Shown here: positions 17,587-27,064 of the stretch, piece by piece
Position numbering within the stretch: the stretch's first letter is position 1
How the letters are laid out: the number at the start of each line of letters is the position of its first letter
NCBI GenBank assembly: GCA_903902745.1
Contig: CAIUWA010000011.1
Coordinates: 144,480 to 208,479, forward strand
Reading direction: 5' to 3'
Origin: an uncultured Opitutia bacterium
Lineage (GTDB): Bacteria > Verrucomicrobiota > Verrucomicrobiia > Opitutales > Opitutaceae
DNA: 64,000 bases
Notes under the pieces: generated by a model
What the model was told of the DNA's origin: nothing
Databases searched by the model: none
Seen by the model: only the letters and a program-made list of their open reading frames with translations
Made by a program: the position numbers and the translations under genes

Positions 17587-18525
17587 ATGCACTCATCCCG
17601 TCTTCGCCCCCTTGCGATACTTCAGCTCCTGCTCGCCGGCGCGTCTTTGCTCGGCCCCGGCCGGCTCACTGCGGCCGACGTCACGGCCGTTCCGCCCACC
17701 ATTTTTGTGATGGGCGACTCGACGGCCCGGAACCCCGGCAATGGCAAAAACGGCCAGCCTTGGGCCGGGTGGGGTACTCCCCTGGCCGATTATTTTGATC
17801 CCGCCCGCGCGGTCGTCGCGAATGTCGCCCACGCCGGCACGTCGAGCCGCACCTACTATAACAATCCCGCGGACTGGCCGCACGCCCTGCCGCTGATCAA
17901 GGCGGGTGATTTCGTGCTCCTCGTCTTCGGCATCAATGATGGCGGCCCGCCGACTTCCGTTTCCGCCCGCGGCTCGATCCCCGGCATCGGCGATGAGACC
18001 GTCGAGTTGAAGCGCCCCGACGGCACGGTCGAGATTGCCCACACCTATGGCTGGTACATGTCCACGATGGCCACCGCGGCGCGGGACAAGGGGGCGCGCG
18101 TTTACCTGCTGACAGTGACCACGCGCAACATCTGGACGAATCCCAAGGTGAAGTTCAACGACGCCACGCCCGCCGGGCCGCTGCCGGCGGACTACGATCC
18201 GAAGGAGGACCGCATCGAGCGCGGCACGGCGAACGGCAAATACACCCAGTGGACCAAGGACATCGGGGCGAAGCTGCACTTGCCCGTGCTGGACCTGACC
18301 AACCTGTGTGCGGACAAATACGAAAAAATGGGGCGGGAGACGGTCAACGCCTTATACAGCGACCACAACCACACCTATGTGCCCGGAGCGGACATTGTCG
18401 CCGCCTCGATTGTCTCCGGCCTGAAGGCGTTCAAGGGCAGCCCGTTCCTCCCGTTGCTCTCGGACAAGGGCCGCGCGGTGGCCTCAGCGGACGCCAGGTA
18501 CCTGAACGAAAATCCCGCGCCCTGA
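17587..18525 (+). CDS. Secreted rhamnogalacturonan acetylesterase-type SGNH hydrolase
   Basis: 312 residues with a signal peptide ending near LTAADV. SGNH blocks: FVMGDSTARN (block I with nucleophile Ser), AHAGTSSRTYY (block II Gly), FGINDGGPP (block III Asn) and YSDHNHTYVPGA near the C-terminus (block V Asp/His). The GDSTxxN and ND spacing is typical of rhamnogalacturonan acetylesterases (CE12-like), which remove acetyl groups from pectin side regions. A second member of the type lies at 32234-33208. With the GH106-like and GH28 genes it points to rhamnogalacturonan/pectin breakdown outside the cell. Confidence 0.88.
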   Translation: MHSSRLRPLAILQLLLAGASLLGPGRLTAADVTAVPPTIFVMGDSTARNPGNGKNGQPWAGWGTPLADYFDPARAVVANVAHAGTSSRTYYNNPADWPHALPLIKAGDFVLLVFGINDGGPPTSVSARGSIPGIGDETVELKRPDGTVEIAHTYGWYMSTMATAARDKGARVYLLTVTTRNIWTNPKVKFNDATPAGPLPADYDPKEDRIERGTANGKYTQWTKDIGAKLHLPVLDLTNLCADKYEKMGRETVNALYSDHNHTYVPGADIVAASIVSGLKAFKGSPFLPLLSDKGRAVASADARYLNENPAP

Positions 18526-18528
18526 TTT

Positions 18529-18600
18529 TTGGCCACGAAGGCACGAAGACACGGAGGTCAATTCATTCCTTGCTTTGGGTCTTCGGGCCTCCGTGGCCAA
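18529..18600. repeat. Palindromic repeat between esterase and small ORF
   Basis: Left arm TTGGCCACGAAGGCACGAAG with ACACGGAGG; right arm CTTCGGGCCTCCGTGGCCAA. It starts 4 bp after the esterase stop. It resembles the dispersed 'cacgaaggcacgaag' repeats seen in many verrucomicrobial genomes (from general knowledge). Confidence 0.75.
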
Positions 18601-18653
18601 TCCGCCGGTTGCATTGGAGGCTTGACCAGCACGCCGCATTGCGGGCCCCTTGT

Positions 18654-18893
18654 ATGATGGCGACACCGGCCGACGAGAATTTCAACGATTACAAGAAGGC
18701 GGAGAAAAAAGCCCTCGAAATCCTCGCGGCGATGAAGGCCGTGAGCCCCAAGAAGGTGGACATCGAACTCGCGCTGCTCGTGGCGATCTTTGAGCTCCAC
18801 AAGGGCACGCTTCCCGCGGACACCATCGCGGCCATCGTGCAGGGACATCTCAAGGCGCTAATTCCGTTTTATGCGGGGAAGACCGCCGGCTAG
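18654..18893 (+). CDS. Small conserved-looking cytoplasmic protein
   Basis: 79 residues from ATG 18654 (or 78 from the adjacent ATG at 18657). It is lysine-rich and helical at the N-terminus (NDYKKAEKKALEILAAMKAV), then IELALLVAIFELHKGTLP and a second helix. No signal and no known motif. The composition is coding-like, and the gene is flanked upstream by a repeat and downstream by the GH106-like gene. Function unknown; the frame upstream of 18654 runs through repeat sequence and is not part of the gene. Confidence 0.6.
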   Translation: MMATPADENFNDYKKAEKKALEILAAMKAVSPKKVDIELALLVAIFELHKGTLPADTIAAIVQGHLKALIPFYAGKTAG

Positions 18894-18983
18894 CCGCGGC
18901 TCGGTTTTGAAAGCTGTCTTCGACTGATTCGCGCCGCATCTTTTACCTGTCAGTTGCGTCGTGCTACTGACCCCCTTTGCCCC

Positions 18984-21749
18984 ATGAAAATTACCCCCAT
19001 GAAAATGTTGCCCCTTCTCGCCCTGCTCGCTGGTTCGTCCCTGCTGTCCGGTGCGGAGCAGCCCTGGCGGCAGGTCACCCAGCCGACGGTTGCCGAGGCG
19101 GCAGCCAGCTTTCCCAAGCCCGCCCGCGAATATGGCGCCATCAACTGGTCCATCTGGGGCGGACCCCAGAGCAAGGAAAAGGTTCTCGGCGAGATTGAGC
19201 GGATGCAGGCGAATGGAAACTACGTCTACATGATCAACAACTCGCGCGGGCTCCAGCCCAAGTACTTTTCGCCCGAGTATCTCGATTTGGTCAAATTCAC
19301 CGTCGATGAACTGAAAAAGCGCGGGATGAAACTGTGGATCGAGAACGACGCGGGCTATCCGGACGGCATGGCGGGCGGTCTCATCAGCAAGGATTATCCC
19401 GAGCTCGGCATGCAGGCACTCGTCGCCGATGCGCGCTACTCGGTGGCCGCCGGCCAGACGCTGAGGATTCCGGTGCCGCCCGACACGCTGGGCATTCTCG
19501 CTTACAACCGGCAGGCCGGTCCGGCCAAGGCCCTGCCGCTTCCGGCCGACGGCCGCTTCCAATACACCGCGCCGAATCCCGGCTCGTCGGAGATCATCTT
19601 CGTGCGCCACGTCTTGCGCAGCTCGCCCACCCGCTACACCAACCGCGAGGACGGCACCGCGGACAAGGACAGCCTCTATTCGCTGATCGACTATCTCAAT
19701 CCCGAGGCGACCCGCACTTACCTGAAGCTCATCCACGAAACCTACGAAAAGATCGTCGGCGACGAGTTCGGCAAGACCATCCTGGGCTTCCGCGGCGACG
19801 AACCCGACTACACGGGCTTCATGCCCTGGACCCCCAAGCTGCTCGAGACCTTCCGGCAGACGAAGGGCTACGATCTCCAGCCTTACCTGGCGCAATTCTT
19901 CGCCCCGGAGTTCACGCCCGAGGTGCTGCGCGCGAAGGCGGATTACTGGGATGTGTGGAGCGCGATGTTCCGCGACAATTATTTCAAGCCGCAGCAGGAG
20001 TGGTGCAAGGCGCGCAACATGGACTTCATGGTGCATCTGAACCACGAGGAACTCATGCTGAATCTCGCCCTCGGCGAGGATCTCATCCGCAACGAGGGCT
20101 CCTTCTTCCGCGCCATGCGTCAGGTGGGAGTGTCCGGCATCGACAACCTCGGCCAGATCGGGCCGGGCATTGTCGCCGATTTTCCAAAACTCGCCGCCTC
20201 GACGGCCCACTTGAATGGCCACCCGCAGGTTTGGACCGAATCGGGCGGCACCCTGCACCAGGCGGGCAAGTTTGTCACCGACTACCAGTTTGTGCGCGGC
20301 GTCAATTTTATGAACATCCGCGGCTTGACCAACCCGGTGGCCGACAGCGCCCAGCTGTTGCTCAATCCTTCCACCACGACCGCGTGGTATGTCAACCGCG
20401 CCAGCTACCTGCTCGCAAGCGGTAGGCCGGGCGCCCAAGTCGCGCTGTTTCATCCGACGGACAGCATGTGGATGGGCGACAAGGAATCCGACGATGTCAC
20501 GGTCAAGCTAACGACCCAGCTGATGGAGCATCAGATCGACTTCGACCACATCGACACGGATGCCCTGGTCACGGACTGCACGCTTGCCGACGGTGGCCTG
20601 AAGAATCTGAGCGGGCAGGTCTACCGCGGAATTGTCATCCCGACCTCGACCGTGATCGACAAGCGGATGCTGGACCGGCTGCGGGCGTTTGCCGCGGCCG
20701 GCGGCAAGGTCGTTTTCGTCGGACGCACTCCCACGATGGTCGTTGGCCGCAGCTTCATGAATCCCGAGCCCGGCGCGCCGGATCTCAGCTTCGCCACGCT
20801 CGAGCCCAAGCCGGAGATCACCGACCGCGTGGTCGCGGCGTTGCCGCCCTCGGACGTCCGGCTCAGCGCCTCGTGCCCGCCGATCAAATACATCCGCCGC
20901 ACGCTCAAGGATGGTGACGTATATTTCTTCTTCAATGAGTCCAACCAGTTACAGTCGCTCACGGCGACCTTGGCTGGCACCGGGCAGGTCCAGGTGTGGG
21001 ACGCCACTCGCGGGACGGTTCATCCACTGGCGTCGGTCGCGAAGGCCGCGGGCAGCGTGACGGTGCCGCTGACGCTCGGGCCGCAGGAGTCGCGCTTTAT
21101 TGTAATCGGCCCGCTGCCGGCTTCCGCCGGCCAGCCTCTGCCGTCGGTTTCAACCAGTCAGTCCCTCGCCGAATTGAGCGGGGACTGGTCAGTGACACTG
21201 GGCGCCAAGCAGGTGACCTCGGCACTCAAGTCATGGGAAGATCTGGGCGTCACGTCGTTTGCCGGCACCGCGGTCTACAAGCGCGAATTTACCGCGCCCG
21301 CCTCCCTGCCGCAGGGCAAGCGGGTCTATCTCGACCTGGGGAATGCGCATGAGGATGTGCGTGTCCGCTTCAACGGTTCCGATCTCGAGGCCAAGGCTTG
21401 GCCGCCGTATCTTTGGGACGTAACCGGGCTGATCAAGGGTGGGGCCAACACGCTTGAAGTGCAGGTGCAGATGCCGCCCGCGGGTGGTGGCCGTGGTGGG
21501 TTCGGTGGCGCCGCCGGCCGCCGCGGCGGAGCCGGAGCTGCTGCCGCTCCCGGTGCGCCTCGTGGATTTGCCCCGACGGGAGTTCCCGGTGGGCTGACGG
21601 CCGACAACGGTGGTGGACGTGGCCGCGGTGGTCTCGGGGCTGCCGGCGGCGCGGCGGTACCGGCGGGTGGCCGCCAAGGCAATGCGCCCGCCGAACTCGC
21701 GAGTGTCGCTTCCGGATTGCTCGGCCCGGTCCGCGTGCTCGCGCAATAG
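18984..21749 (+). CDS. Secreted GH106-like glycoside hydrolase (putative alpha-L-rhamnosidase)
   Basis: 921 residues from ATG 18984, with a signal peptide (LLALLAGSSLLSGAEQ). The body resembles the large glycosidases grouped around GH106: SIWGGPQSKEKVLGEIERM, KLWIENDAGYPDGMAGG, LGFRGDEPDYTGFMPWTPKL, FMVHLNHEELMLNLALGEDL and GHPQVWTESGG. Acidic residues in the last three blocks are the likely catalytic and calcium ligands. A C-terminal galactose-binding-like jelly roll follows (VYKREFTAPASLPQGKRVYL, VRVRFNGSDLEAKAWPPYLW). This domain is split by a Gly/Ala/Arg-rich insert (about residues 833-900). It would remove rhamnose from rhamnogalacturonan or similar glycans. Confidence 0.8.
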   Translation: MKITPMKMLPLLALLAGSSLLSGAEQPWRQVTQPTVAEAAASFPKPAREYGAINWSIWGGPQSKEKVLGEIERMQANGNYVYMINNSRGLQPKYFSPEYLDLVKFTVDELKKRGMKLWIENDAGYPDGMAGGLISKDYPELGMQALVADARYSVAAGQTLRIPVPPDTLGILAYNRQAGPAKALPLPADGRFQYTAPNPGSSEIIFVRHVLRSSPTRYTNREDGTADKDSLYSLIDYLNPEATRTYLKLIHETYEKIVGDEFGKTILGFRGDEPDYTGFMPWTPKLLETFRQTKGYDLQPYLAQFFAPEFTPEVLRAKADYWDVWSAMFRDNYFKPQQEWCKARNMDFMVHLNHEELMLNLALGEDLIRNEGSFFRAMRQVGVSGIDNLGQIGPGIVADFPKLAASTAHLNGHPQVWTESGGTLHQAGKFVTDYQFVRGVNFMNIRGLTNPVADSAQLLLNPSTTTAWYVNRASYLLASGRPGAQVALFHPTDSMWMGDKESDDVTVKLTTQLMEHQIDFDHIDTDALVTDCTLADGGLKNLSGQVYRGIVIPTSTVIDKRMLDRLRAFAAAGGKVVFVGRTPTMVVGRSFMNPEPGAPDLSFATLEPKPEITDRVVAALPPSDVRLSASCPPIKYIRRTLKDGDVYFFFNESNQLQSLTATLAGTGQVQVWDATRGTVHPLASVAKAAGSVTVPLTLGPQESRFIVIGPLPASAGQPLPSVSTSQSLAELSGDWSVTLGAKQVTSALKSWEDLGVTSFAGTAVYKREFTAPASLPQGKRVYLDLGNAHEDVRVRFNGSDLEAKAWPPYLWDVTGLIKGGANTLEVQVQMPPAGGGRGGFGGAAGRRGGAGAAAAPGAPRGFAPTGVPGGLTADNGGGRGRGGLGAAGGAAVPAGGRQGNAPAELASVASGLLGPVRVLAQ

Positions 21750-21770
21750 TCGCGGGGTTTGCGTCAAATT

Positions 21771-21800
21771 CGTAGCAGCCGAGGTAACGAGGCTGGGCCT
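21771..21800. repeat. Half copy of the GTAGCAGCCGAGG palindromic element
   Basis: CGTAGCAGCCGAGGTAACGA followed by GGCTGGG and TTGTTG, closely matching the left arm of the element at 16202-16320. The right half is missing, so only part of the composite element is present. Confidence 0.75.
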
Positions 21801-21878
21801 TGTTGCGTGATCACCGCCGGTGATAGCGCGATGCTTCAGTCGGTGTCTTTTTGCGTCCGGAGTGCGGATAGAAGCACT

Positions 21879-22280
21879 CTACTGCTTGGAATATTCCACG
21901 TCGGTGACGTGTTCGAGCCAGGCGGCCGAGTTGCCCTCGGCGTCCGTCTGCTGGACCGCGAGGTGGACCATCACGCCACCGGGAGCGGCGCCATGCCAAT
22001 GACGCTCGCCGGGTTCGAACCACACCGTGTCACCGGGATGTAGCTCAACCACGTTGTCACCGGCCCGCTGCACCCGGCAAATTCCGGAGAGGATGTGCAG
22101 CACCTGCCCCGCGGGATGCGTGTGCCACGCCGTCCGGGCCTTGGGCTCAAAGGTCACCCGCAGTACGCGCACGCGGGAGGTATTTGGCCCGGCGGCGATC
22201 TCATCCAGCCACACCGTGCCCGTGAACCACTCGGCGGGACCGCGCTTGGAGACAGGGATGCCGGCACGGGTGATGTTCAT
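21879..22280 (-). CDS. Cupin-domain protein, QdoI/AraC-cupin type
   Basis: 133 residues from ATG 22280 (MNITRAGIPVSKRGPAEWFT). Cupin motif 1 is ARTAWHTHPAGQVLHILSG with His-His-(Gln)-Glu-type positions, and motif 2 is PGDTVWFEPGERHWHGAAPG. The HTHPxGQ and GxRHWHG forms are typical of the small carboxymuconolactone/quercetin-dioxygenase-like cupins that bind a metal and often act on small carbonyl compounds. No signal peptide, so cytoplasmic. It is convergent with the GH106-like gene, with a repeat fragment between. Confidence 0.87.
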   Translation of the reverse strand: MNITRAGIPVSKRGPAEWFTGTVWLDEIAAGPNTSRVRVLRVTFEPKARTAWHTHPAGQVLHILSGICRVQRAGDNVVELHPGDTVWFEPGERHWHGAAPGGVMVHLAVQQTDAEGNSAAWLEHVTDVEYSKQ

Positions 22281-22334
22281 CGCCCGCCACACTAGGAATC
22301 CTGCAGGCTGCTTGGCAAGGCGGGCGGCTGGTCA

Positions 22335-22430
22335 GTTTGTTGTAGCGGCGCTCTATGAGCGCCGCTCTTCCCAGGCCGGCGGTCATCCACCGGCGCTGAA
22401 GCTATGGCGGACAAGTAGACCGCCGCTACA
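22335..22430. repeat. Palindromic element copy with GGCGGACAAGTAGACCGCC core
   Basis: Begins TTGTTGTAGCGGCG with GCTCTATGAGCGCC as at 16202-16320, continues GCCGGCGGTCATCCACCGGC, and ends with the GCTATGGCGGACAAGTAGAC unit also seen at 7601-7630. It therefore links the two repeat types into one mosaic family. Confidence 0.8.
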
Positions 22431-22467
22431 ATTTTCAAATCGAGCCACTACCGAAATTCTGGACGGA

Positions 22468-22671
22468 TCAGGGGGCGACGGCGGGGACCGGTTGCTGTCT
22501 CTTTCCATCGGGTCGGATCGACAGGTTGTCCGTCATCACGTAGATGGTCATCGCCAGCATGATAAAAAAGGCCGCCACCCAGAAAAACGGGCTTTGATGC
22601 ATGCGTTTCCAGTAGGGGCGATGCTGGGGACGGGCGCCGCCGTCGTGTGGTTGAGGGTGGGGATCATTCAT
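22468..22671 (-). CDS. Small single-pass membrane protein
   Basis: 67 residues: a His/Pro-rich hydrophilic N-terminus (MNDPHPQPHDGG), one hydrophobic helix (FFWVAAFFIMLAMTIYVM, about 29-46) and a short polar tail ending in Pro/Val. No family recognised. The layout (N-in single span) resembles small accessory proteins of respiratory or cell-envelope complexes, but nothing nearby supports a specific role. Confidence 0.7.
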   Translation of the reverse strand: MNDPHPQPHDGGARPQHRPYWKRMHQSPFFWVAAFFIMLAMTIYVMTDNLSIRPDGKRQQPVPAVAP

Positions 22672-22770
22672 GGATTTGTCGGTATTGGAGGAAGCTCGGA
22701 GGTGTCGCCAAAGTCGGGCCCTACGAGGGATTAGAGTCGGTTAGGGCCGAGCTTGCTCGGGTCTTCCGCG

Positions 22771-23214
22771 CTATTTCCCGGCCGGGCCTTTTTCATTCGG
22801 CTCGGTTTTCGGCGTGGGCTTTCCGTCTGGCTGCCAGTGGCCTTCGCTCCAGTGCTTGGTTGCGGCATCGTAGGTGCCCATGATCCACACTGACTCCACG
22901 GTCGGTGGCATGCTCCACTTCCCGGAGACCCACGTCCATTGCCCCTTCACGGGCATGTAGTACCCGGCCACCCAGAAATAGAGCGGCCCGGGTGCAGGCG
23001 GTTTCGTCTCGGCCCGAAGCTTGGGCGGCGGCGCTTCCATGATGGTCGGATCCGTGCGGGCCCCGAAGGTCTCGGAGCCGCCGTGGGCGGTGGCCGGCGC
23101 GTCGGCGGGAGGTGGGGGATTGGCCGCGGTCTCACGGTTGCTTTCGCCAAACGATGTCGCCGCCAGAACGCTGGCACTGAGGCCGGCCAGAACCCACACG
23201 AGTGTCGTTTTCAT
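22771..23214 (-). CDS. Secreted protein with WxxGxW-type repeats
   Basis: 147 residues from ATG 23214, whose signal peptide (MKTTLVWVLAGLSASVLAAT) decides the start; open sequence upstream lacks a signal. After a Pro/Ala-rich linker come aromatic repeats: YFWVAGYYMPVKGQWTWVSG, KWSMPPTVESVWIMGTYD and HWSEGHWQPDGKP. This is the YXWVxGxW pattern of BcpO-related repeat proteins of the cell envelope. It may bind glycan or other surface ligands (inference). It is divergent from the TPR gene. Confidence 0.75.
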   Translation of the reverse strand: MKTTLVWVLAGLSASVLAATSFGESNRETAANPPPPADAPATAHGGSETFGARTDPTIMEAPPPKLRAETKPPAPGPLYFWVAGYYMPVKGQWTWVSGKWSMPPTVESVWIMGTYDAATKHWSEGHWQPDGKPTPKTEPNEKGPAGK

Positions 23215-23341
23215 AGGCCGCGACTGACCCGGACGGCAGGGGTTGGTTGCAATGGGGCGCAGGTGCGATGGAAGTTCCCTTGTCAGGCTTCGCATTACAT
23301 GGCTGCCTTTCAATGCCTTGGCCCCTCCTTCCAGCCAAAAC

Positions 23342-25834
23342 ATGCCGATCCTCACGCGAAGCAGTCTGGCTGAGGTCTCCACTCAGGCGGAGGACAGGGC
23401 GAAGGTCGTCATCCGGCCCGGTGCGGGGCTCATACGGGCAGGACTGTTATCCCTTTGCTGGCTCACCCTTCCACTCGCGGGTCAAACGTCGCTGGCGGAC
23501 TACATGGCCAGCGGGCAGGCGAAAGGCGACAAGGGAGACTACGAGGGAGCCATCGCGGACTTCAGTCAGGCACTCACACAAGATCCGAAAAACGCGCCCG
23601 CCTACTACCTGCGCGGCCGGGCCAAGCTTGTGCGGAAGGATCTCGCTGGGGCGATTGACGACTTCAGTCATGCCATCGACCTTGAGCCCAACCATCAAGC
23701 ATGGTCCTTCGAAAGCCGCGGGCTGGCGAAAAGGGACCAAGGCGATCTCGACGGGGCGATCGCCGATTTTGACCTCGCGGTCATGCTGGATGGGAAGAAC
23801 CCGCTTTTTTTCTATAATCGGGGCAGTGCCAAGGACACCCGGGATGACTTGCTCGGGGCGATGGTCGATTTCGACCATGCCATCGACCTGGATCCAAATT
23901 ACGCTGACGCCTATAGCGGCCGTGGTTCCGTCAAGTTTCAGCGAGGCGACTATCCCGACGCCCTGCCCGATCTCAATCGCGCCATTTTCCTGAACCCGCG
24001 GGATTATTATGCCTGGATGCTGCGAGGAAACATCAAGAATGACCAAGGGGATCACGACGGTGCGATCCGCGATCTCGATCGGGCTGTCGCCCTGGCTCCG
24101 GCGTTTGCCCGCGCTTACATGAGTCGGGGAAATGCCAAACAAGCAAAAGAAGATTACGACAGTGCCATTGCCGACTATGACCACGCGATCGCGTTGGATC
24201 CGGATTTCGCGCATGCCTTCTACAATCGCGGTCTGACCAGGAACAATAAAGGCGACCGTACTGGGGCCCTAGCCGACATGGATCGCGCGATCGCGTTGAG
24301 TCCGACAGATTTTCTGGGTTTTTTCGGTCGCGGTCTGGTGAAGAATGACAGCGGCAACCCCGCCGGTGCCATCGCCGACTTTGATCGCGCCCTAGCGTTG
24401 AATCCAAAAAGTGTCCGCACCCTCGTCTACCGCGCCCGAGCCAAGGATGGCATGGGGAACTACGCAGGGGCCCTGGCCGACAACGCGCAGGCCATGCCTT
24501 TGGGTACGGACAATGACCACCTTTTCAGTGAACGCGGCAATTTCAAGATCTCCGCTGGTGATTACGCGGGTGCAGTGGCGGATTTCAGTCGGGAAATTAC
24601 GCTGAACCCAAGGAACGTCATAGATCTCTGCAATCGCGGCATCGCCCTGATGAAAATGGAGAATTTTGACGGCGCCATCAGTGACTTTGACCGCGCCCTG
24701 AATTTTGACTCCCGCAATGAAACCGCCTGGTATAACCGTGGTCTCGCGAACCAGGGCAAGGGCAACTATGCGGCGGCGGTTGCCGATTTTGACCGCCTGC
24801 TGGATCTGAATCCGGGCCACGTTTTGTCCTATGTCTATCGCGGCGTGGCCAAGAGCTTTCTCGGCAACTATGCCCAAGCCTTGGAGGATTACCGCAAAGC
24901 TATGTTCTTCGACGATAACAATGTATTTGCGCTGTCCTCCCGCGCCCGGACGAAGACCGCCATGCTCGACTTCCCGGGAGCCATTGGTGATTTAGACCGC
25001 GTTCTTGTGCTCAGCCCAAAGAATGCCGTGGCCCTCGAACTTCGCGGCGACGCCAGGAGAATGACAGGTAATTTTGACGGCGCCATGGCCGACTACAGCT
25101 CCGCGATAAACCTCGGGCCGGAGAAAACCCCGACATGGGAAGGACTGGTTTTGAAGAGAATCCGCGTCCGGCTATGGGATAAGGGAGAGCTTAGTGCCGG
25201 AATTGCCGACATCAACGAGGCCATGGTACGCGGCCTGCAAAATCGGGGCGCTTGGGAAAACCGTGGCCTGGCGAAAAGGCAAATAGGCGACCTGGCCGGA
25301 GCGATTGCCGACTTCGATCTCCTGATAGGCAAAAATTCGGCCGATGCCGCGGCTCACTTTGATCGCGGCGTGGCGAAGGACGCCAAGGGCGACTTCAGGG
25401 GCGCTTTGAGCGATTACAACCGGACGATCATTCTGGCGAAGAACAACGAGTCGCTGCTTGAAACGGCAGGCTATGCGCGCCTGCGCAGCGCCATCATTCT
25501 CGCCCGGGCACCATGGAACCAGCCGATGGATGCGCTAGGCCACCTAGTCGAGCACTGGCCGAGAGGGTCGACTGAGATCTTTGCGCGATTCTTGGCCGGC
25601 ATCCTGCCGGAATCTGTATTTTTAGATACATCATTTGCTCCCTACATCGCCCGCGATCTGCGCCGGCACGAATGTCTGGTGACCTACTATGCCGGGATGA
25701 TGCATCTGCTGCACCAAGACCCGCAGGGCGCGGAGATCTTATTCAAGCGGTGCGTGGCCTCCGGCTCCATCTCGTCCGACGAATACCTGCTCGCCCAACG
25801 GGAACTCGGGCGATTGCCGCCCGCCCGGCCGTGA
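23342..25834 (+). CDS. Large secreted or membrane-anchored TPR protein
   Basis: 830 residues from ATG 23342; the open frame before it overlaps the divergent gene's leader. An N-terminal hydrophobic segment (GAGLIRAGLLSLCWLTLPLAG) suggests a signal or anchor. The rest is about 17-18 consecutive TPR units of the 34-residue type, with very regular wording: RGxxKxxxGDxxGAIADFDxAIxLxP (for example SRGNAKQAKEDYDSAIADYD and NRGLTRNNKGDRTGALADMD). Such arrays are protein-binding scaffolds. The partner is unknown. The C-terminal 100 residues are non-TPR, include two cysteines, and end in Pro-Ala-Arg-Pro. Confidence 0.85.
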   Translation: MPILTRSSLAEVSTQAEDRAKVVIRPGAGLIRAGLLSLCWLTLPLAGQTSLADYMASGQAKGDKGDYEGAIADFSQALTQDPKNAPAYYLRGRAKLVRKDLAGAIDDFSHAIDLEPNHQAWSFESRGLAKRDQGDLDGAIADFDLAVMLDGKNPLFFYNRGSAKDTRDDLLGAMVDFDHAIDLDPNYADAYSGRGSVKFQRGDYPDALPDLNRAIFLNPRDYYAWMLRGNIKNDQGDHDGAIRDLDRAVALAPAFARAYMSRGNAKQAKEDYDSAIADYDHAIALDPDFAHAFYNRGLTRNNKGDRTGALADMDRAIALSPTDFLGFFGRGLVKNDSGNPAGAIADFDRALALNPKSVRTLVYRARAKDGMGNYAGALADNAQAMPLGTDNDHLFSERGNFKISAGDYAGAVADFSREITLNPRNVIDLCNRGIALMKMENFDGAISDFDRALNFDSRNETAWYNRGLANQGKGNYAAAVADFDRLLDLNPGHVLSYVYRGVAKSFLGNYAQALEDYRKAMFFDDNNVFALSSRARTKTAMLDFPGAIGDLDRVLVLSPKNAVALELRGDARRMTGNFDGAMADYSSAINLGPEKTPTWEGLVLKRIRVRLWDKGELSAGIADINEAMVRGLQNRGAWENRGLAKRQIGDLAGAIADFDLLIGKNSADAAAHFDRGVAKDAKGDFRGALSDYNRTIILAKNNESLLETAGYARLRSAIILARAPWNQPMDALGHLVEHWPRGSTEIFARFLAGILPESVFLDTSFAPYIARDLRRHECLVTYYAGMMHLLHQDPQGAEILFKRCVASGSISSDEYLLAQRELGRLPPARP

Positions 25835-25960
25835 GCATTTTGCCCGGTCAGGACTATTAATCGCGAAGAAGCGAGGGGGCGAAAAAAACCATCGAGGAGC
25901 GGAACGGGCAGAAGACCGATCTTCGCTCCCTTGTCGGCTCGGAGTTCATCCGCCCACCGC

Positions 25961-26893
25961 TCACTTCATCAACTCGGCCAGCGGGCCTTTGACGGCCTCG
26001 GCCCAGATGACGTAGCCCTTTTCATTCGGGTGCAGCTTGTCGGCCATGATGTCCGGCTGGAGCACGCCGTTGGCGTCGAGGAATTTGTCGCCGATATCGA
26101 GGTAGAAGACATTTTTGCCGTCGTGGAGCTTCGCAATGATCGGGTTGACGTCGGAGACTATCTTCCGGGCCGCGTCGCCCGGATTGCCCCGCGGGAAGAT
26201 GCCGAGCAGCAGGATTTTGGCGGCGGGGAAATCCTTGCGCATCTCCATCACGATCGCGCCGACGCCCTCGGCGATTTCCGCGGAGGTGCAGGTGGTGTAG
26301 TTGTTGGTCCCGATCATCAGCATGATGGCCTTGGGCTGGAAGCCCCGGCCTTCGCCGTCCATGAGGCGGTAGAGCACGCCCTGGGTGGTGTCGCCGCCGA
26401 TGCCGAAGTTCGCCGTCTTGATGGCGCCGTAATATTTATCAAAGACCGCCTTGCCGGCCCGGGGAGGGTTGGGGTCGCCGGCTGGCCCGCTATTGCGCCA
26501 GAAGTCATTGATGGAATCGCCCATGAAGAGCAGGTCGATGTCGCCCTTTTGGGCAACGGCGAGGTTGGCCTCGTGCTTGGCGCGATGCATCGGATTGAGA
26601 GCGGGAACGGTGGCTGGATTCACCCGCGGCGGGCGGACGGCGATCAGGTCCGGAAACTTGGCGACGATGGCCTTGGTTGCGGGATCAGCCTGGCTCACGA
26701 ACCGCTTCAGGCTCTCATTGGCCTGCACGACCTCGGCAGCCGTGGGCCGCGCAATGGCCACCGCGGCCGGAACCGGGGCGGAAGCGGGCGCCGCCATGGC
26801 GGCATCCGCGGCGTGGCCCATCGGGACGCGCAGCGCGAATGTGCCCAGCAATGAAAGAACAATCAGTCGACGGGTGAACGGAGGGGTATTCAT
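25961..26893 (-). CDS. Secreted SGNH/GDSL hydrolase (PAF acetylhydrolase-like)
   Basis: 310 residues from ATG 26893, with a signal peptide (TRRLIVLSLLGTFALRVP) and an Ala/Pro-rich linker. SGNH blocks: LLFMGDSINDFW (block I Ser), GIGGDTTQGVLYR (block II Gly), LMIGTNNYTTC (block III Asn) and DKLHPNEKGYVIWA (block V Asp and His). The GDSI...GGDTT...GTNN...DxxHPxxxGY form is the platelet-activating-factor acetylhydrolase-like group, commonly acetylxylan or other sugar-ester esterases in polysaccharide degraders. Together with the other esterases it supports plant-glycan deacetylation. Confidence 0.88.
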   Translation of the reverse strand: MNTPPFTRRLIVLSLLGTFALRVPMGHAADAAMAAPASAPVPAAVAIARPTAAEVVQANESLKRFVSQADPATKAIVAKFPDLIAVRPPRVNPATVPALNPMHRAKHEANLAVAQKGDIDLLFMGDSINDFWRNSGPAGDPNPPRAGKAVFDKYYGAIKTANFGIGGDTTQGVLYRLMDGEGRGFQPKAIMLMIGTNNYTTCTSAEIAEGVGAIVMEMRKDFPAAKILLLGIFPRGNPGDAARKIVSDVNPIIAKLHDGKNVFYLDIGDKFLDANGVLQPDIMADKLHPNEKGYVIWAEAVKGPLAELMK

Positions 26894-27064
26894 CACATCT
26901 CTTGTTAATTTGGCCCGGCGCTGACGCAATTTAAAATCCGCCCGAATCTATTTCACCAAGCCCAGACATTGCCCGCGACCGTCGCGGCTCGCTTGGAGGA
27001 AGGGGAGTGGAATCCCTTAGTCTCCGGTCGTGGCTGACTGTGGCGGCGATGGCCGATTCCCCCG

